Assembly (NCBI GenBank): GCA_965229935.1
Contig: CBDDKB010000002.1
Span: forward strand, 2,914,001 to 2,978,000
DNA: 64,000 bases
Source of the DNA: SPJN01 sp965229935
GTDB taxonomy: Bacteria > Pseudomonadota > Alphaproteobacteria > SPJN01
Direction of reading: 5' to 3'
In this document: positions 5,984-15,332 of the stretch, piece after piece
Position numbering within the stretch: the first letter of the stretch is position 1
How the letters are laid out: each line of letters begins with the position of its first letter
Position numbers and translations under genes: made by a program
The notes under the pieces: generated by a model
The model's input: only the letters and a program-made list of their open reading frames with translations
The model's database searches: none
What the model was told of the DNA's origin: nothing

Positions 5984-8089
5984 CTAAAACTGCAGTCGAT
6001 AGGTGGCGCCGAACTTAACATCAGGCTTGGTTGCAAACTTGTGCTGATAAGATTGCATCTCGCCGCGCAGGGGCGCAGTGCCTTTCATCGTGCCTTTGAT
6101 GGCTGTCGGCTCAAACCCTAATGACAGGGTGAGATTATCGGTCGGCGTAAACAGCGCCTTGCTACGATGGGTCAGACGCGCACCCACCAATGTTGCGCCA
6201 ACAGAAGAGACAAAGCGGTCGCGATGGGCCTCAAACCGCGCATAGCCCAGATCTGCTTCAAGCTGTAGGCCGGGCAAAAGGTCAATACGCGCATGGGCGG
6301 ATTGCGTGATAGAGGTACCCTGCCAAGCAAATGCACCTTCGCCCTTGGTGCCCAAAAACGCATTCATCTCAACAAGTGAGCTGACAAAGAAATTGCGATT
6401 GCCCAGCGTGGCGAGAATGCCATCTTCACCAGCGGCCACAAGAGAGAACCCGAATGACGTGTCAAGCAATGGCATGCGCCACACAGTTTCAAGCAGATTC
6501 AGTTCCTGATCATTGCCGTTCAATGTTGCTGAGAAATGGCGCTGATAGCTGTCTTCAAACGTATAGGTGACCGCACCGTCAAAGGCGCCGCTAAGGGCTG
6601 CGGGCACATCAAGCCGCGCGCTCTGCATGCTTTGTGCGCCCCCATCTGCGGTTTGAATGGTTGTGCCGCCTACAGGCCGCAGGGCCTTTTCAAGGTCAGG
6701 CATGCCGTGGCCAAAAATTTCATCCACGCCGGGCGCACCCAAATCAACGGCAGTATCAAACAGGATTTTGATTGCTGTTTCTGCGGTGACTTCGGGAAAG
6801 GCACTCATAATCAAGGCGATGGAGCCCGCCACAATCGGTGTTGCTGCCGATGTGCCGCTGAAAAATTTGATTGCGCCACTACCGTCGGCGGTGCGGATTT
6901 CATCCCCCGGTGCTGCCATGCACCAGTTCTTTGCGTCACCACAGGCTGAGCTGTAAGGGGCAAGCGTCAAATCAGCAGGATTGGTTGTTGTGGGATCAAA
7001 AGGCCCATCAATCGCAACAACAGTGATCATTTGCGTTTCAAGGGCAGGGAACCAGCGGGGCATCGCAGCCATATAGAAATTGGGATTGGCGTCGCCGCGA
7101 TTGCCCGCTGCTACGACCCAAGCGCCGCCCTTTCCATTGGCGATTGTGTGCAGTTTTTCAAGCTGTTTGGCAACGTCGCGAAAGCCATCAACGCGAAAGG
7201 GTTCTTTATCATAGAAATAGTCGGGTTCGCCCATGACATAATCCCATGATTGGCTGAAGACCCGCGCGCCGCTTTGCATCATTTCTGTCACCATGTTCAC
7301 CACTTGGCCAGAAGGGATGATGCGGGAATAATTATTGCGCGCGATTTTGAAGTCGATCAGTTTCGCGCCGGGGGCAATCCCGACCGTGCCAAGTTGATTG
7401 CGATCACCGACAAGGACTGAGGCCGCCAAAGTTTCATGCAGGTTGCGACCACTGACAGTTTCATCCTCAGTACCCGAATATTTTTCAAACAAATCTTCTT
7501 GCCGGAGGTATGAGCTGGCGAGTTCAGGCCCATCCGGCCCGTGCACGCCATTGCCTGTGATAGCGATGGTGACACCTTCGCCGGTAATGCCCCGGGCAAG
7601 GGCATAATGCTGCTTAACCGCCATATTGTGATGACTTGCAGTTAATTCTGTGGTGGCGAAGGTTAAGGCAAATTGATCATCTTCTGGTGTTGGTGCGGGG
7701 CCGCTTGCGGGAATGCCTGAATAGTCCGGCGTGCGGCGCGTTTGGGCTGGCTTGGCAGGAGCGTCATCGCCGCCGCCCCCTGACAGCGCATAGGCGCCCG
7801 CACCAATCGCTCCCAAGGCAAGGCCACCAAGGCCAACCCAGCCCCAGCCTGATCCACCGCTGGCGGTATAGACATTGCCTAAATAGTGATCCTTAGCTTC
7901 GCCAAGGTGCAGTATGCTGCGATTGGGATAGTTAACGCTGGATAGGTCCGTATTCAGGATATTGCGGATTTTAAGGCTGATGTCGGCAGTGTCGCCGTTA
8001 AACAAATCATCTTGGGATTGGTCGGCCTGTACCTGTGTCGTCAGCAGTGCTGACAGGATAATGCTGGTAAATAGGCGGGGCAAAGCCAT
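5984..8089 (-). CDS. Secreted S8-family (subtilisin-like) protein with autotransporter-like C-terminus
   Basis: 701 residues. A signal peptide (about 1-22) is followed by a short region and a Gly-rich hydrophobic stretch (about 78-107). The peptidase domain covers about 155-470: His218 in NLHETLAA, oxyanion Asn330 in VVAAGNRGD and Ser414 in FSGTSAATP are present. The position expected for the catalytic Asp reads ITGNGV (Gly179) instead of IDSGV. The last 200 residues are alternating hydrophobic/polar strands ending in TYRLQF, typical of an outer-membrane barrel. Surface-anchored or self-released proteases of this type process envelope proteins. Whether this one is active is uncertain. It is probably transcribed alone. 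Confidence 0.8.
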   Translation of the reverse strand: MALPRLFTSIILSALLTTQVQADQSQDDLFNGDTADISLKIRNILNTDLSSVNYPNRSILHLGEAKDHYLGNVYTASGGSGWGWVGLGGLALGAIGAGAYALSGGGGDDAPAKPAQTRRTPDYSGIPASGPAPTPEDDQFALTFATTELTASHHNMAVKQHYALARGITGEGVTIAITGNGVHGPDGPELASSYLRQEDLFEKYSGTEDETVSGRNLHETLAASVLVGDRNQLGTVGIAPGAKLIDFKIARNNYSRIIPSGQVVNMVTEMMQSGARVFSQSWDYVMGEPDYFYDKEPFRVDGFRDVAKQLEKLHTIANGKGGAWVVAAGNRGDANPNFYMAAMPRWFPALETQMITVVAIDGPFDPTTTNPADLTLAPYSSACGDAKNWCMAAPGDEIRTADGSGAIKFFSGTSAATPIVAGSIALIMSAFPEVTAETAIKILFDTAVDLGAPGVDEIFGHGMPDLEKALRPVGGTTIQTADGGAQSMQSARLDVPAALSGAFDGAVTYTFEDSYQRHFSATLNGNDQELNLLETVWRMPLLDTSFGFSLVAAGEDGILATLGNRNFFVSSLVEMNAFLGTKGEGAFAWQGTSITQSAHARIDLLPGLQLEADLGYARFEAHRDRFVSSVGATLVGARLTHRSKALFTPTDNLTLSLGFEPTAIKGTMKGTAPLRGEMQSYQHKFATKPDVKFGATYRLQF

Positions 8090-8247
8090 GCCGCTTCTCC
8101 ATCGTTAACTGGCGCTCCCCCCAGTTCGAGATGGGAGTAAGGTTAACGTGAATGGATTAACCATCGGTTACTCGTCAAGCATTCATTGAAAATGGGCGAC
8201 GCAATAGGAGGAGCCCGCCGCCGATGGCGCGCTTTCAGGCGCAGTCT
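8090..8247. promoter_or_regulatory. Upstream region of the subtilase gene with GTTAAC and TTAACCAT motifs
   Basis: The gap holds GTTAAC at 8104-8109 and 8142-8147, a hairpin AACTGG/CCAGTT at 8107-8126, and TTAACCAT at 8157-8164. The last motif matches the CtrA box described for several alphaproteobacteria, about 70 bp upstream of the subtilase start. Cell-cycle control by CtrA is inference from one motif. Confidence 0.3.
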
Positions 8248-9147
8248 TTAGCTTTTGGCAATCTGGCGGCGGAAAAAATAGATAAGTGCAGGTGACATAA
8301 ACAGCTGCGCACCGCCATAAAGCAAAATCGTAAACAAGACCAAATCGCCGATAGGGTCCGTTACGCCAACCACGGCGGGAAACAGCGATGCCTTGATCAG
8401 CAGGCCCAAATTCGTGTTGCGGATCACAATCTCGATATTAATTGCGGCTGTGTCTTGCCAATTCAGGCGCAGGCTGCGTAAGACGGTGATGGAAATCACC
8501 GCAAGGGCAATAATAAACCCGATGATCAGCAAGAAATTGTTTGTGCCCAGCGCCTCAATATCCAGCCGCCCTGCGCCCAATGCGCCGACAACGATAATCA
8601 AGATAACAAAAAGCGAGCCGCGAACAGACCATATGGAAAAGGCCGGTGCGATAGCTGGGGCCAGTCGCAACACCAACATACCAATCGCCAGCGGCAAGAG
8701 CAGGAATATAAAAATCTCGAGCGCAATTTGGCCTGCCGGTAACTCGACCTCGCCTGGTAACTGATCCCCGATCAGAAACTCCAATACGAACGGGACGGTC
8801 AACAAACAGGCAAGTGTTGCAACCGCGGTGAGGGCGATAGACAAGGCAACATGACCGCGCGAAAAATGCGTGAATATGTTTGAAACAGTACCGCCGGGAA
8901 TGGCCGCACAAATTGCAATGCCAATCGCCACACCAACGATGGGAGAAAAGCCGATAATAAAGCCATAGGCACAAAGGGGCACCACCAGCATTTGCAACAC
9001 AAAGCCGATGGAAAAGGCGCGTGCATCACGCACAACTTCCTTAAAGTCGCCGGGGGTCAGGGTGGCCCCCATGCCCAGCATCGCCAGTGTCAGTTGGGTC
9101 GCCGCAACGGCATATTCATGTTTGATATAAAGATCAAAGAAATCCAT
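8248..9147 (-). CDS. Bile acid:sodium symporter (BASS/SBF) family transporter
   Basis: 299 residues with about nine hydrophobic segments. The start QLTLAMLGMGATLTPGDF and the later GTVSNIFTHFSRGH, with the ENAIRNTNLG-like stretch IEIVIRNTNLG, are family patterns of sodium-dependent transporters of organic anions related to human ASBT. It acts in the inner membrane; the substrate in bacteria is rarely known (pantoate, bile acids and other anions have been shown for members). It is followed on the same strand by no gene for 157 bp and preceded 51 bp away by the alcohol dehydrogenase, so a two-gene unit is possible. Confidence 0.85.
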   Translation of the reverse strand: MDFFDLYIKHEYAVAATQLTLAMLGMGATLTPGDFKEVVRDARAFSIGFVLQMLVVPLCAYGFIIGFSPIVGVAIGIAICAAIPGGTVSNIFTHFSRGHVALSIALTAVATLACLLTVPFVLEFLIGDQLPGEVELPAGQIALEIFIFLLLPLAIGMLVLRLAPAIAPAFSIWSVRGSLFVILIIVVGALGAGRLDIEALGTNNFLLIIGFIIALAVISITVLRSLRLNWQDTAAINIEIVIRNTNLGLLIKASLFPAVVGVTDPIGDLVLFTILLYGGAQLFMSPALIYFFRRQIAKS

Positions 9148-9198
9148 TGCGACGACAGTCCCGCAAGTAAGTGATGGGAGGTGTGAATTCGGGGCCGA

Positions 9199-10248
9199 TT
9201 AAACGTCCAGAATCACCCGGCCAACGACTGCACCGTTTCGTAGATCATCCAATGACTGGCTGGCCTGATCAATCGGGCGATGGTCCATCGGAATGGCATC
9301 GATTGTGCCTTTTTTGCCAAGCTCAATCACTTCCTTGAACTCCTGCAAGGACCCAACAAAAGAGCCTGAGATGCTGATGGCGCGCATCGGCAACATGGGA
9401 ATAGGCATGCCCATTGCGCCGCCGAACAGGCCAACGACTACGACATGGCCGCCCTTGCGTAGGCATCCATTGGCAAAGGCAAAGCTTGCTTCGGCGCCGA
9501 CAAAGTCAATGGACCCAAAGGCCCCGCCATTTGTGGCTGCCATCAATTCTTTCAACGCGTTGGGGTCGGTTGAATTGTAAACAGCCTTGGCACCTGCTGC
9601 CTTGGCGGCTTCCAATGTTTTGTCATTGATATCGACAACAATAGGCCCACGCCCGTACAGCGCCTTGAAAAAGGCGATGCCCATCATGCCCACGCCGCCA
9701 GCGCCGACAATCACAACATCATCGCTGTCAGCAAGATCGCCAAGACGCTTGATCGCGGAATAGGCGGTTAGGCCTGAACAGGCAAAGGCAGCGGCCTGAC
9801 CTGCGGGGATGCCTTCATAGTCAAGGCAGTAGCGTTCATGGGGCACGAAACATTCATCGGCATAGCCGCCGTCTTTGCCAACACCAAGCACAAAGCCCTG
9901 ATTGCACAAATGTTCGTCGCCGCGCAGGCAGGTGGGGCATTCGCCGCACCCGATCCACGGGAAGACAACGACCTTTTGACCGATTTCAACATTTGTTGCG
10001 TCGGGGCCTTTTGCAGCAACTTCGCCAACAATTTCGTGACCCAGAACAAAGGGCAGTTCGCGTGCGCGCGTTACATCCAGTTTCTGATCATTGCCAAGGC
10101 TGAAATAGCCGTCGTGAATATGGACGTCTGAATGGCACACGCCACAATGTTTGACATTGACCACGACTTCAGCGCCTTCAGGCTGCCGTGTCGGTTTTTC
10201 TACGGCTTCGAGCGGCTGCCCATAGGTGGTGATGGCTTGTGCTTTCAT
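9199..10248 (-). CDS. Zinc-dependent alcohol dehydrogenase (MDR family)
   Basis: 349 residues from the ATG at 10246-10248; a TTG four codons earlier is also possible. Catalytic-zinc ligands are seen in CGVCHSD (Cys38), GHE (His71, Glu72) and FACSG (Cys157). The structural zinc has Cys101, Cys104, Cys107 and Cys115. The NAD(P)-binding Rossmann motif is GAGGVG at 182-187. Members oxidise primary alcohols or reduce aldehydes in the cytoplasm; the substrate here is not known. It lies next to a TetR regulator that reads the same way and may be under its control. Confidence 0.9.
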   Translation of the reverse strand: MKAQAITTYGQPLEAVEKPTRQPEGAEVVVNVKHCGVCHSDVHIHDGYFSLGNDQKLDVTRARELPFVLGHEIVGEVAAKGPDATNVEIGQKVVVFPWIGCGECPTCLRGDEHLCNQGFVLGVGKDGGYADECFVPHERYCLDYEGIPAGQAAAFACSGLTAYSAIKRLGDLADSDDVVIVGAGGVGMMGIAFFKALYGRGPIVVDINDKTLEAAKAAGAKAVYNSTDPNALKELMAATNGGAFGSIDFVGAEASFAFANGCLRKGGHVVVVGLFGGAMGMPIPMLPMRAISISGSFVGSLQEFKEVIELGKKGTIDAIPMDHRPIDQASQSLDDLRNGAVVGRVILDV

Positions 10249-10347
10249 AATAAACCCCAATAGCTGATCTAATAGTGTCTGCGATGGGGCAGAGTCTTAT
10301 CAGGTCAGCCAGTTAAGGCAAGCAGCTTTGCGCGAATAGGTGTGGCG

Positions 10348-10992
10348 CTATTTTGCTGCGGCAGCGTTGGTCAGCGCCACCTTAACCGCCCCGACAACCG
10401 CCTTGGTCAAACTTGGCACAATTTCACTGTTCAGCCGTTCAGACAGGTCAGGCTGTTCTGTCCAAAGTTCAACCCCTGATTCAATGGCACCAAGCCCTGC
10501 ATGGGCATAGGGTAGGACAATTTCATGGGCCTCATCAGCGGATAATTCTGCGGGTTTGAAGCCTGATAAGGCAACGCAGAGCACATCGATCAATAATTGG
10601 CGGAATTGGCGCATCTTGTCGGCAAGGTCCGAATCGGACAGGGCCGACACGCGGGCCTGCATCCATAATTTGTACCGCTCTGACATGATTTCCAGCAGCA
10701 GGGCGCCGCCTTTTTCAATCAATTCGTCAGGGTCTGTGATGCCCACAACCGATTGGGCCCGCTCAAGAATTTCTTTAACGATATCGTCGCTGACGGCCAG
10801 AAACAGGCCCTTTTTGCTGCCGAAGTAATTGTACAGCATGGGCTTTGTCACGCCGCAACGATTGGCAATCTCGTCCATATTGGCGCCCGCATAGCCCTGT
10901 TCCCCGAACACTTCTGCGGCAACGTCCAACATTTGGCGTTCCCGTTCAGCGCGAGGCAGTCTTTTCTGCGATGCAGCACTATCTATTGACAT
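10348..10992 (-). CDS. TetR/AcrR family transcriptional repressor
   Basis: 214 residues. The N-terminal DNA-binding domain has the helix-turn-helix MDEIANRCGVTKPMLYNYFG (39-58) and the typical KKGLF that follows. The C-terminal half is an all-helical ligand-binding domain with a WTEQPDLSERL segment. A perfect palindrome lies 21-38 bp upstream of its start, between it and the divergent metal-dependent hydrolase gene, so it very likely represses itself and that gene, and perhaps the alcohol dehydrogenase downstream. The inducer is unknown. Confidence 0.92.
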   Translation of the reverse strand: MSIDSAASQKRLPRAERERQMLDVAAEVFGEQGYAGANMDEIANRCGVTKPMLYNYFGSKKGLFLAVSDDIVKEILERAQSVVGITDPDELIEKGGALLLEIMSERYKLWMQARVSALSDSDLADKMRQFRQLLIDVLCVALSGFKPAELSADEAHEIVLPYAHAGLGAIESGVELWTEQPDLSERLNSEIVPSLTKAVVGAVKVALTNAAAAK

Positions 10993-11012
10993 ATCCGAAA
11001 GTAAGCCCTATA

Positions 11013-11030
11013 TTACTTACCAGTAAGTAA
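11013..11030. promoter_or_regulatory. TetR operator palindrome
   Basis: TTACTTAC-CA-GTAAGTAA is a perfect 8+8 bp inverted repeat, the TTAC...GTAA type seen for many TetR-family repressors. A further GTAAG half-site is at 11001-11005. It lies in the shared control region of the TetR gene and the PF10118 gene. Confidence 0.8.
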
Positions 11031-11126
11031 TGATACCGTTTTGGTTGTACCACGGTTGTTGCAAACATGCCTACCAAAAAAGGCAACAGCCCGCTAGGGC
11101 TCAAAAAAAAGGGAAGGAGACGCGTC

Positions 11127-12020
11127 ATGTCAACGACGACAGAGCAGGCGCAAGGCCAGACTAAGCCGCAGGATCATCAAATTCTGCCACGCAATATTGA
11201 TTTCGAATTGGGCGAAGATGTCACTTATGATTGGCACTCAGATTGCCCGGGTATCTCAAACATGTGGAACGGCTTGTCATTGCTGTTCCCAGAAGGTGAG
11301 ACCTTCTTTGTAAAAAGTGCCCAGAACTATTTGAACATCGTTAAGGATCCGGCGTTCAAGAAGGAGCTGAAAGGCTTCATGACGCAAGAGATGATCCATA
11401 CGCGTGAGCATGTCGTTTATAACGAGATGTTGAAGCGTCACAATATTGATACAGACCGGGTGAACGCTATTCTGAAATGGTGGGCGGTCCAGGGGCACAA
11501 ATATCTGCCTAAATCTGTTCAGTTGGCGATCACGGTTTCCTTGGAACACTGGACGGCAACACTGGCGCAGGCGGTTCTTGATAATCCGCAAATTTTGGAA
11601 GACGCCCATCCCAAGATGAAGGCAGTCTGGCATTGGCATGCGATCGAAGAAACAGAACATAAGGCTGTGTGCTTTGACCTGTTGAAACAGGCTGTGCCTA
11701 ACCCGGTCATGTTCTATTTGGTTGCCAATACCACGCATGTGATTGCCGCTCCGATTTTCATCATCTCGGCACATCTTGTGTATCTAGGGTTGATGGCGCG
11801 CACCGGCAATCTGACCAATGGCAAGGCCCATTGGAACATGTTGAAATTCAATTATGGCCGTAAACATGGGCTGATGCGTCGTGCAATGGGGTTGTGGTTC
11901 GACTTTATGAAACCGGGCTTCCACCCGTGGGATCATGATAATCGCCACCATATCAAGACATGGGATGAAGCTGCCAAGGGACGTCACGAAATCCCCGAAC
12001 ATTTGATAGCTGCGGAATAA
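11127..12020 (+). CDS. Metal-dependent hydrolase-like protein (PF10118)
   Basis: 297 residues from the ATG at 11127, preceded by a strong AAGGAGA ribosome site; an in-frame ATG at 11067 would add 20 Lys/Arg-rich residues and has no such site. Motifs QEMIHTREH (87-95), SLEH (about 139-142) and EETEHK (174-179) give repeated ExxH-like metal ligands on helices, as in ferritin-like di-metal proteins. The family is annotated as predicted metal-dependent hydrolases, but its reaction is not established. One or two hydrophobic helices lie near residues 195-225. Divergent from the TetR gene and probably repressed by it. Confidence 0.8.
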   Translation: MSTTTEQAQGQTKPQDHQILPRNIDFELGEDVTYDWHSDCPGISNMWNGLSLLFPEGETFFVKSAQNYLNIVKDPAFKKELKGFMTQEMIHTREHVVYNEMLKRHNIDTDRVNAILKWWAVQGHKYLPKSVQLAITVSLEHWTATLAQAVLDNPQILEDAHPKMKAVWHWHAIEETEHKAVCFDLLKQAVPNPVMFYLVANTTHVIAAPIFIISAHLVYLGLMARTGNLTNGKAHWNMLKFNYGRKHGLMRRAMGLWFDFMKPGFHPWDHDNRHHIKTWDEAAKGRHEIPEHLIAAE

Positions 12021-12172
12021 TCTGTTCGGCGCAGACAGTTATTGACTGTCATACTGACAATAATGTAGATTGATGGTTCGTCCATAAGGGTGTGGGCGGA
12101 CCATTTGTTTTATGGCACCGGGGAATGAGTGCCAAGGGCAAGTAACAGGGGCTTAAATAGAGGGGCGTAATA
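12021..12172 (+). promoter_or_regulatory. Upstream region of the first TonB receptor gene with overlapping inverted repeats
   Basis: GACAGT-TATTG-ACTGTC (12034-12050) is a 6-bp perfect inverted repeat, and TGTCA-TAC-TGACA (12047-12059) overlaps it. A possible -35 TTGACT (12042-12047) lies within, with a weak -10 near 12064-12069. This may be a regulated promoter; no Fur box or riboswitch is recognised. Confidence 0.35.
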
Positions 12173-14581
12173 GTGGCGCGTAAGGTTATGTGGGTCCAAG
12201 CGGCGTTGGCGCTTGGTATGAGTATCAGTGCATTCAATGTGGCTGCACAGGACACAGTCGGGGCAGAGGGTGAGGCGCAGGCCGACAGCCAAACAAGTGC
12301 CGAGGTGCAGACAGAAGCAGCCGCCCCAAGGGCACGGCGGCGTACACTTGATGAAGTGATCGTGACAGCACAGAAGCGGGCGCAAAACCTGCAAGAGGTG
12401 CCCATGTCCGTCACTGCAATTGGTGGTTTGCAGATTGAGGAATCCAATATGGAGGACCTCAATGATCTAAGCCGCTATACCCCCAATCTGAAGGTGCAGG
12501 CAGGCGGCGTTGCCAACTTTGTTTATATTCGCGGGCTAGGCTCAGGCTTTAACGAAGGTTTCGATCAATCGGTTGGTATTTTTATCGACGATATTTATTA
12601 CAGCCGTGTCCATTACCTTGTTGCTGCTTTGCTTGATATTGATCGTGTCGAAATTCTGCGTGGGCCGCAAGGTACTCTGTTCGGCAAGAATACTGTCGCG
12701 GGCGCCTTGTCACTTCATTCGGCGGAACCTGACAATGAATTCAGCGTTGCTGCCGATCTGAATTGGGGGGAGCATGATCTGCAAACCTATTCAGCCGCGC
12801 TGAATGTGCCGATCATAGAAGACAAATTATCTGCGCGCGTTGCTGCCTATTACAGTGATCGCGATGGGTTCATGTACAACACAACCGTGGACAAGAATGA
12901 TGGCGGGTATCGCATTCAGGCGATGCGCGCCAAGGTAAAGTGGAACATAACCGACGACTGGTCCGTTATGGGCACCTATCTTCATAATCGGGGTGAAATT
13001 CTAAGCGGGATTCGCACCCAGTTAAGTGCGGCGCCGGATCATTGGCTGACTTTGTTTCAGGCATTTGACGCTGAAACAGAAACAGACATCGAAAATTTCA
13101 ACACGGCGATTGATGTACCTGCCTTTGGTGTGCAGGAAAGCGTTGATTATATTTTAAAGAGTGAGCTTTCCGCGCTGAACCACGATTTCACGCTTATTCT
13201 AGGGACTAGCTCATATAACCGCGATGGCGGCACCGACCTTGATGCGACCCCAATCCCTGTGTTTGCAGGCTATCTCAATCAAGAATATGATCAGTACAGT
13301 GCTGAGATCCGCATCGCCTCAGCCCCTGGTGTGTTTGAATATGTCGCTGGCGCATTTTATCACAAAAATAAAATTCGCGATTTCACGCATGTGGATGTCG
13401 CCTACACGGATAATCGACTGGGCTTTGCCCTTGATCTTGACCTGATCAACTCCATCACGGGCGGCTTGCAAGGGCCGATTGTCGATATTCTCGCCGGTCT
13501 TCCCTTTAACTCAGGTGAAACGGAACAACGCGATGCCCTGTTTTTGCAGGATGCAGAATCAGGCTCCGTCTTCGGGCAGGCAACATGGAACATAATACCA
13601 GAACTGTCGCTGATCGTCGGTGCTCGTTATGGCTTTGATACGAAACAAGTCGATTATGACCACCAGATTGGCACAGACCTTTTGATGCCGGGGCCGACGG
13701 TTATTTTGCAACCTTTGCTGCGTCTGGAAACCTTTGCCACAAATATCAAGCGGCGCGAGACAGACTTTGCGCCCAAGGTATCAGGCCTATGGCGTATGAC
13801 GGATTGGGCAAATTACTATTTGACCTATGCCGAAGGTGGCAAGTCAGGGGGCTTCAACGCTTTGGCGCTGCCTCCGGATGAGACAGCGTTTGATCCTGAA
13901 AAGGCGCGCACCTATGAAACCGGCGTGAAGATGGAGCTGTTCGGCAATTCCATGCGCCTGAATGTCGGGCTGTTCAGGACAGAGTTTGATAATTTGCAAA
14001 CCTCTATCTTTGACGGAATTGACATCATCGTGATCAATGCGCCTGAGGCGGTCAGTCAGGGCGTAGAGGTTGATATGAATGCAATCTTTGGCTTTGGGCT
14101 TAGTGCAGTGGGTAGTTTCGCCTATCTTGATGCCTATTATACCGACTTCAAAGAAGGGCCGTGTATCGCCCAATCCATTCTGGCAGATCCGATAAGTCAG
14201 GAACGACCGAAATGTGATTTGAGCGGTGAGGAACTGGCGAACGCCCCGAAAATGCAGGCGTCTCTGGCGCTTAACCAGATCATTCCGCTGGGACAATGGC
14301 CAATCGACCTCGCCTTGGGCACCGATATCCTTTATCATGGGGACATGCATTTGCAGTCCGACCTTGATCCGTTGGATGAACAGGACGCCTATTGGATGTT
14401 CAATCTGCGGGCCGGATTACAGGCGCAGGATCACAGTTGGTCACTGACGTTTTTTGTGCGAAACGTGACAGACGAGATTGTGGCGCTGGCCGGTGGAGAC
14501 ACCCCCCTGTTTGATGGTGGTCATTTTAAAGTCATTGACCAGCCACGGGTGTTTAGCCTGCATCTGAATATGGAGTTTTAG
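12173..14581 (+). CDS. TonB-dependent outer-membrane receptor
   Basis: 802 residues, starting at GTG with GAGGGG upstream. Signal peptide to about residue 25, a low-complexity linker, then the TonB box/plug start DEVIVTAQKRA (60-70). The plug domain contains YIRGLGSGFNEGFDQSV and ILRGPQGTLFGKNT. The beta-barrel runs to the C-terminal Phe (LHLNMEF). It takes up a scarce ligand across the outer membrane using TonB-ExbBD energy; the ligand cannot be told. It resembles the second receptor gene at 58386. Followed 11 bp later by a small secreted protein gene and a NUDIX gene, forming an operon. Confidence 0.92.
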   Translation: MARKVMWVQAALALGMSISAFNVAAQDTVGAEGEAQADSQTSAEVQTEAAAPRARRRTLDEVIVTAQKRAQNLQEVPMSVTAIGGLQIEESNMEDLNDLSRYTPNLKVQAGGVANFVYIRGLGSGFNEGFDQSVGIFIDDIYYSRVHYLVAALLDIDRVEILRGPQGTLFGKNTVAGALSLHSAEPDNEFSVAADLNWGEHDLQTYSAALNVPIIEDKLSARVAAYYSDRDGFMYNTTVDKNDGGYRIQAMRAKVKWNITDDWSVMGTYLHNRGEILSGIRTQLSAAPDHWLTLFQAFDAETETDIENFNTAIDVPAFGVQESVDYILKSELSALNHDFTLILGTSSYNRDGGTDLDATPIPVFAGYLNQEYDQYSAEIRIASAPGVFEYVAGAFYHKNKIRDFTHVDVAYTDNRLGFALDLDLINSITGGLQGPIVDILAGLPFNSGETEQRDALFLQDAESGSVFGQATWNIIPELSLIVGARYGFDTKQVDYDHQIGTDLLMPGPTVILQPLLRLETFATNIKRRETDFAPKVSGLWRMTDWANYYLTYAEGGKSGGFNALALPPDETAFDPEKARTYETGVKMELFGNSMRLNVGLFRTEFDNLQTSIFDGIDIIVINAPEAVSQGVEVDMNAIFGFGLSAVGSFAYLDAYYTDFKEGPCIAQSILADPISQERPKCDLSGEELANAPKMQASLALNQIIPLGQWPIDLALGTDILYHGDMHLQSDLDPLDEQDAYWMFNLRAGLQAQDHSWSLTFFVRNVTDEIVALAGGDTPLFDGGHFKVIDQPRVFSLHLNMEF

Positions 14582-14591
14582 GGAGCGTATC

Positions 14592-15332
14592 ATGTTAAAG
14601 AAATTTGCCCTTTCACTATCTTTGGTTCTTGTTGCACCGCTTGTGCAGGCAGCGGATTTCTGGTGGCCCACGGGTGGCGAAGAAATCGGCTATAATCTGT
14701 TTTTGGGCGGCAAGAAGGTCGGCCAATCTCGCCTGCGCTTTGATGTGAAAGAAGGTGTGCTTTATACGATTCAAGAACAGCGCATTAAGACCGAGATTGT
14801 GTCGGGCCTGAAAACACAGGTGCGCATCACGTTTCGCGAACAATGGCGTGGCGAGGAGTTTCTGGGCATGACGACTTTCGGCAAGGCGAAATCACCTGCC
14901 GGGGATATACGGATGCGGGTTGAAGCGGAACGGGACAAGGGCGGTGATTTGATTGTCGATTCTGAAATCGGCAAACGGTCAGCAGGCCCCGACCGCTTGC
15001 CCGCTACGTTTTGGCACCTGACCCATGTGACATCGCCGACCATTTTTGACCCATTTGTAGGCGGGTTCGCCTCGCTCGAGCTGGAGCCGCAGGGCCCCCG
15101 CTTGCTCGAAGTTGATGATGGTCAAAAAGAGTGCCTTGCCTTTGATTTGCACATCAAATATCAGGATCGTGATCAATTCGGAACTTTGCCGCCGGGAGTT
15201 GACCGGGATGACGTGCCGCTGGAACGGACGTTTAAGGCATGGTTTGAACCTGATGGTCTGATGTGTGCCTTGCTTGTCGATACGCCCATTGGCCAGATGG
15301 CTATGTTCAGAGCCTATCGAAAGACGGAGTAG
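14592..15332 (+). CDS. Secreted DUF6134-like protein
   Basis: 246 residues. Signal peptide with cleavage after VQAA near residue 21, then a beta-rich domain: GYNLFLGGKKVGQSRLRF and RIKTEIVSGLKTQVRITFREQW. The pattern of an 'unchanged polar lipid-like' beta sheet with THVTSPTIFDP resembles DUF6134 family proteins, periplasmic proteins of unknown role. No enzyme motif is seen. It lies between a TonB receptor and a NUDIX gene, with an 11-bp gap before it and stop/start overlap (TAGTG) after it, so it may work with the receptor in the periplasm. The family name is my judgement and needs a profile search. Confidence 0.7.
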   Translation: MLKKFALSLSLVLVAPLVQAADFWWPTGGEEIGYNLFLGGKKVGQSRLRFDVKEGVLYTIQEQRIKTEIVSGLKTQVRITFREQWRGEEFLGMTTFGKAKSPAGDIRMRVEAERDKGGDLIVDSEIGKRSAGPDRLPATFWHLTHVTSPTIFDPFVGGFASLELEPQGPRLLEVDDGQKECLAFDLHIKYQDRDQFGTLPPGVDRDDVPLERTFKAWFEPDGLMCALLVDTPIGQMAMFRAYRKTE

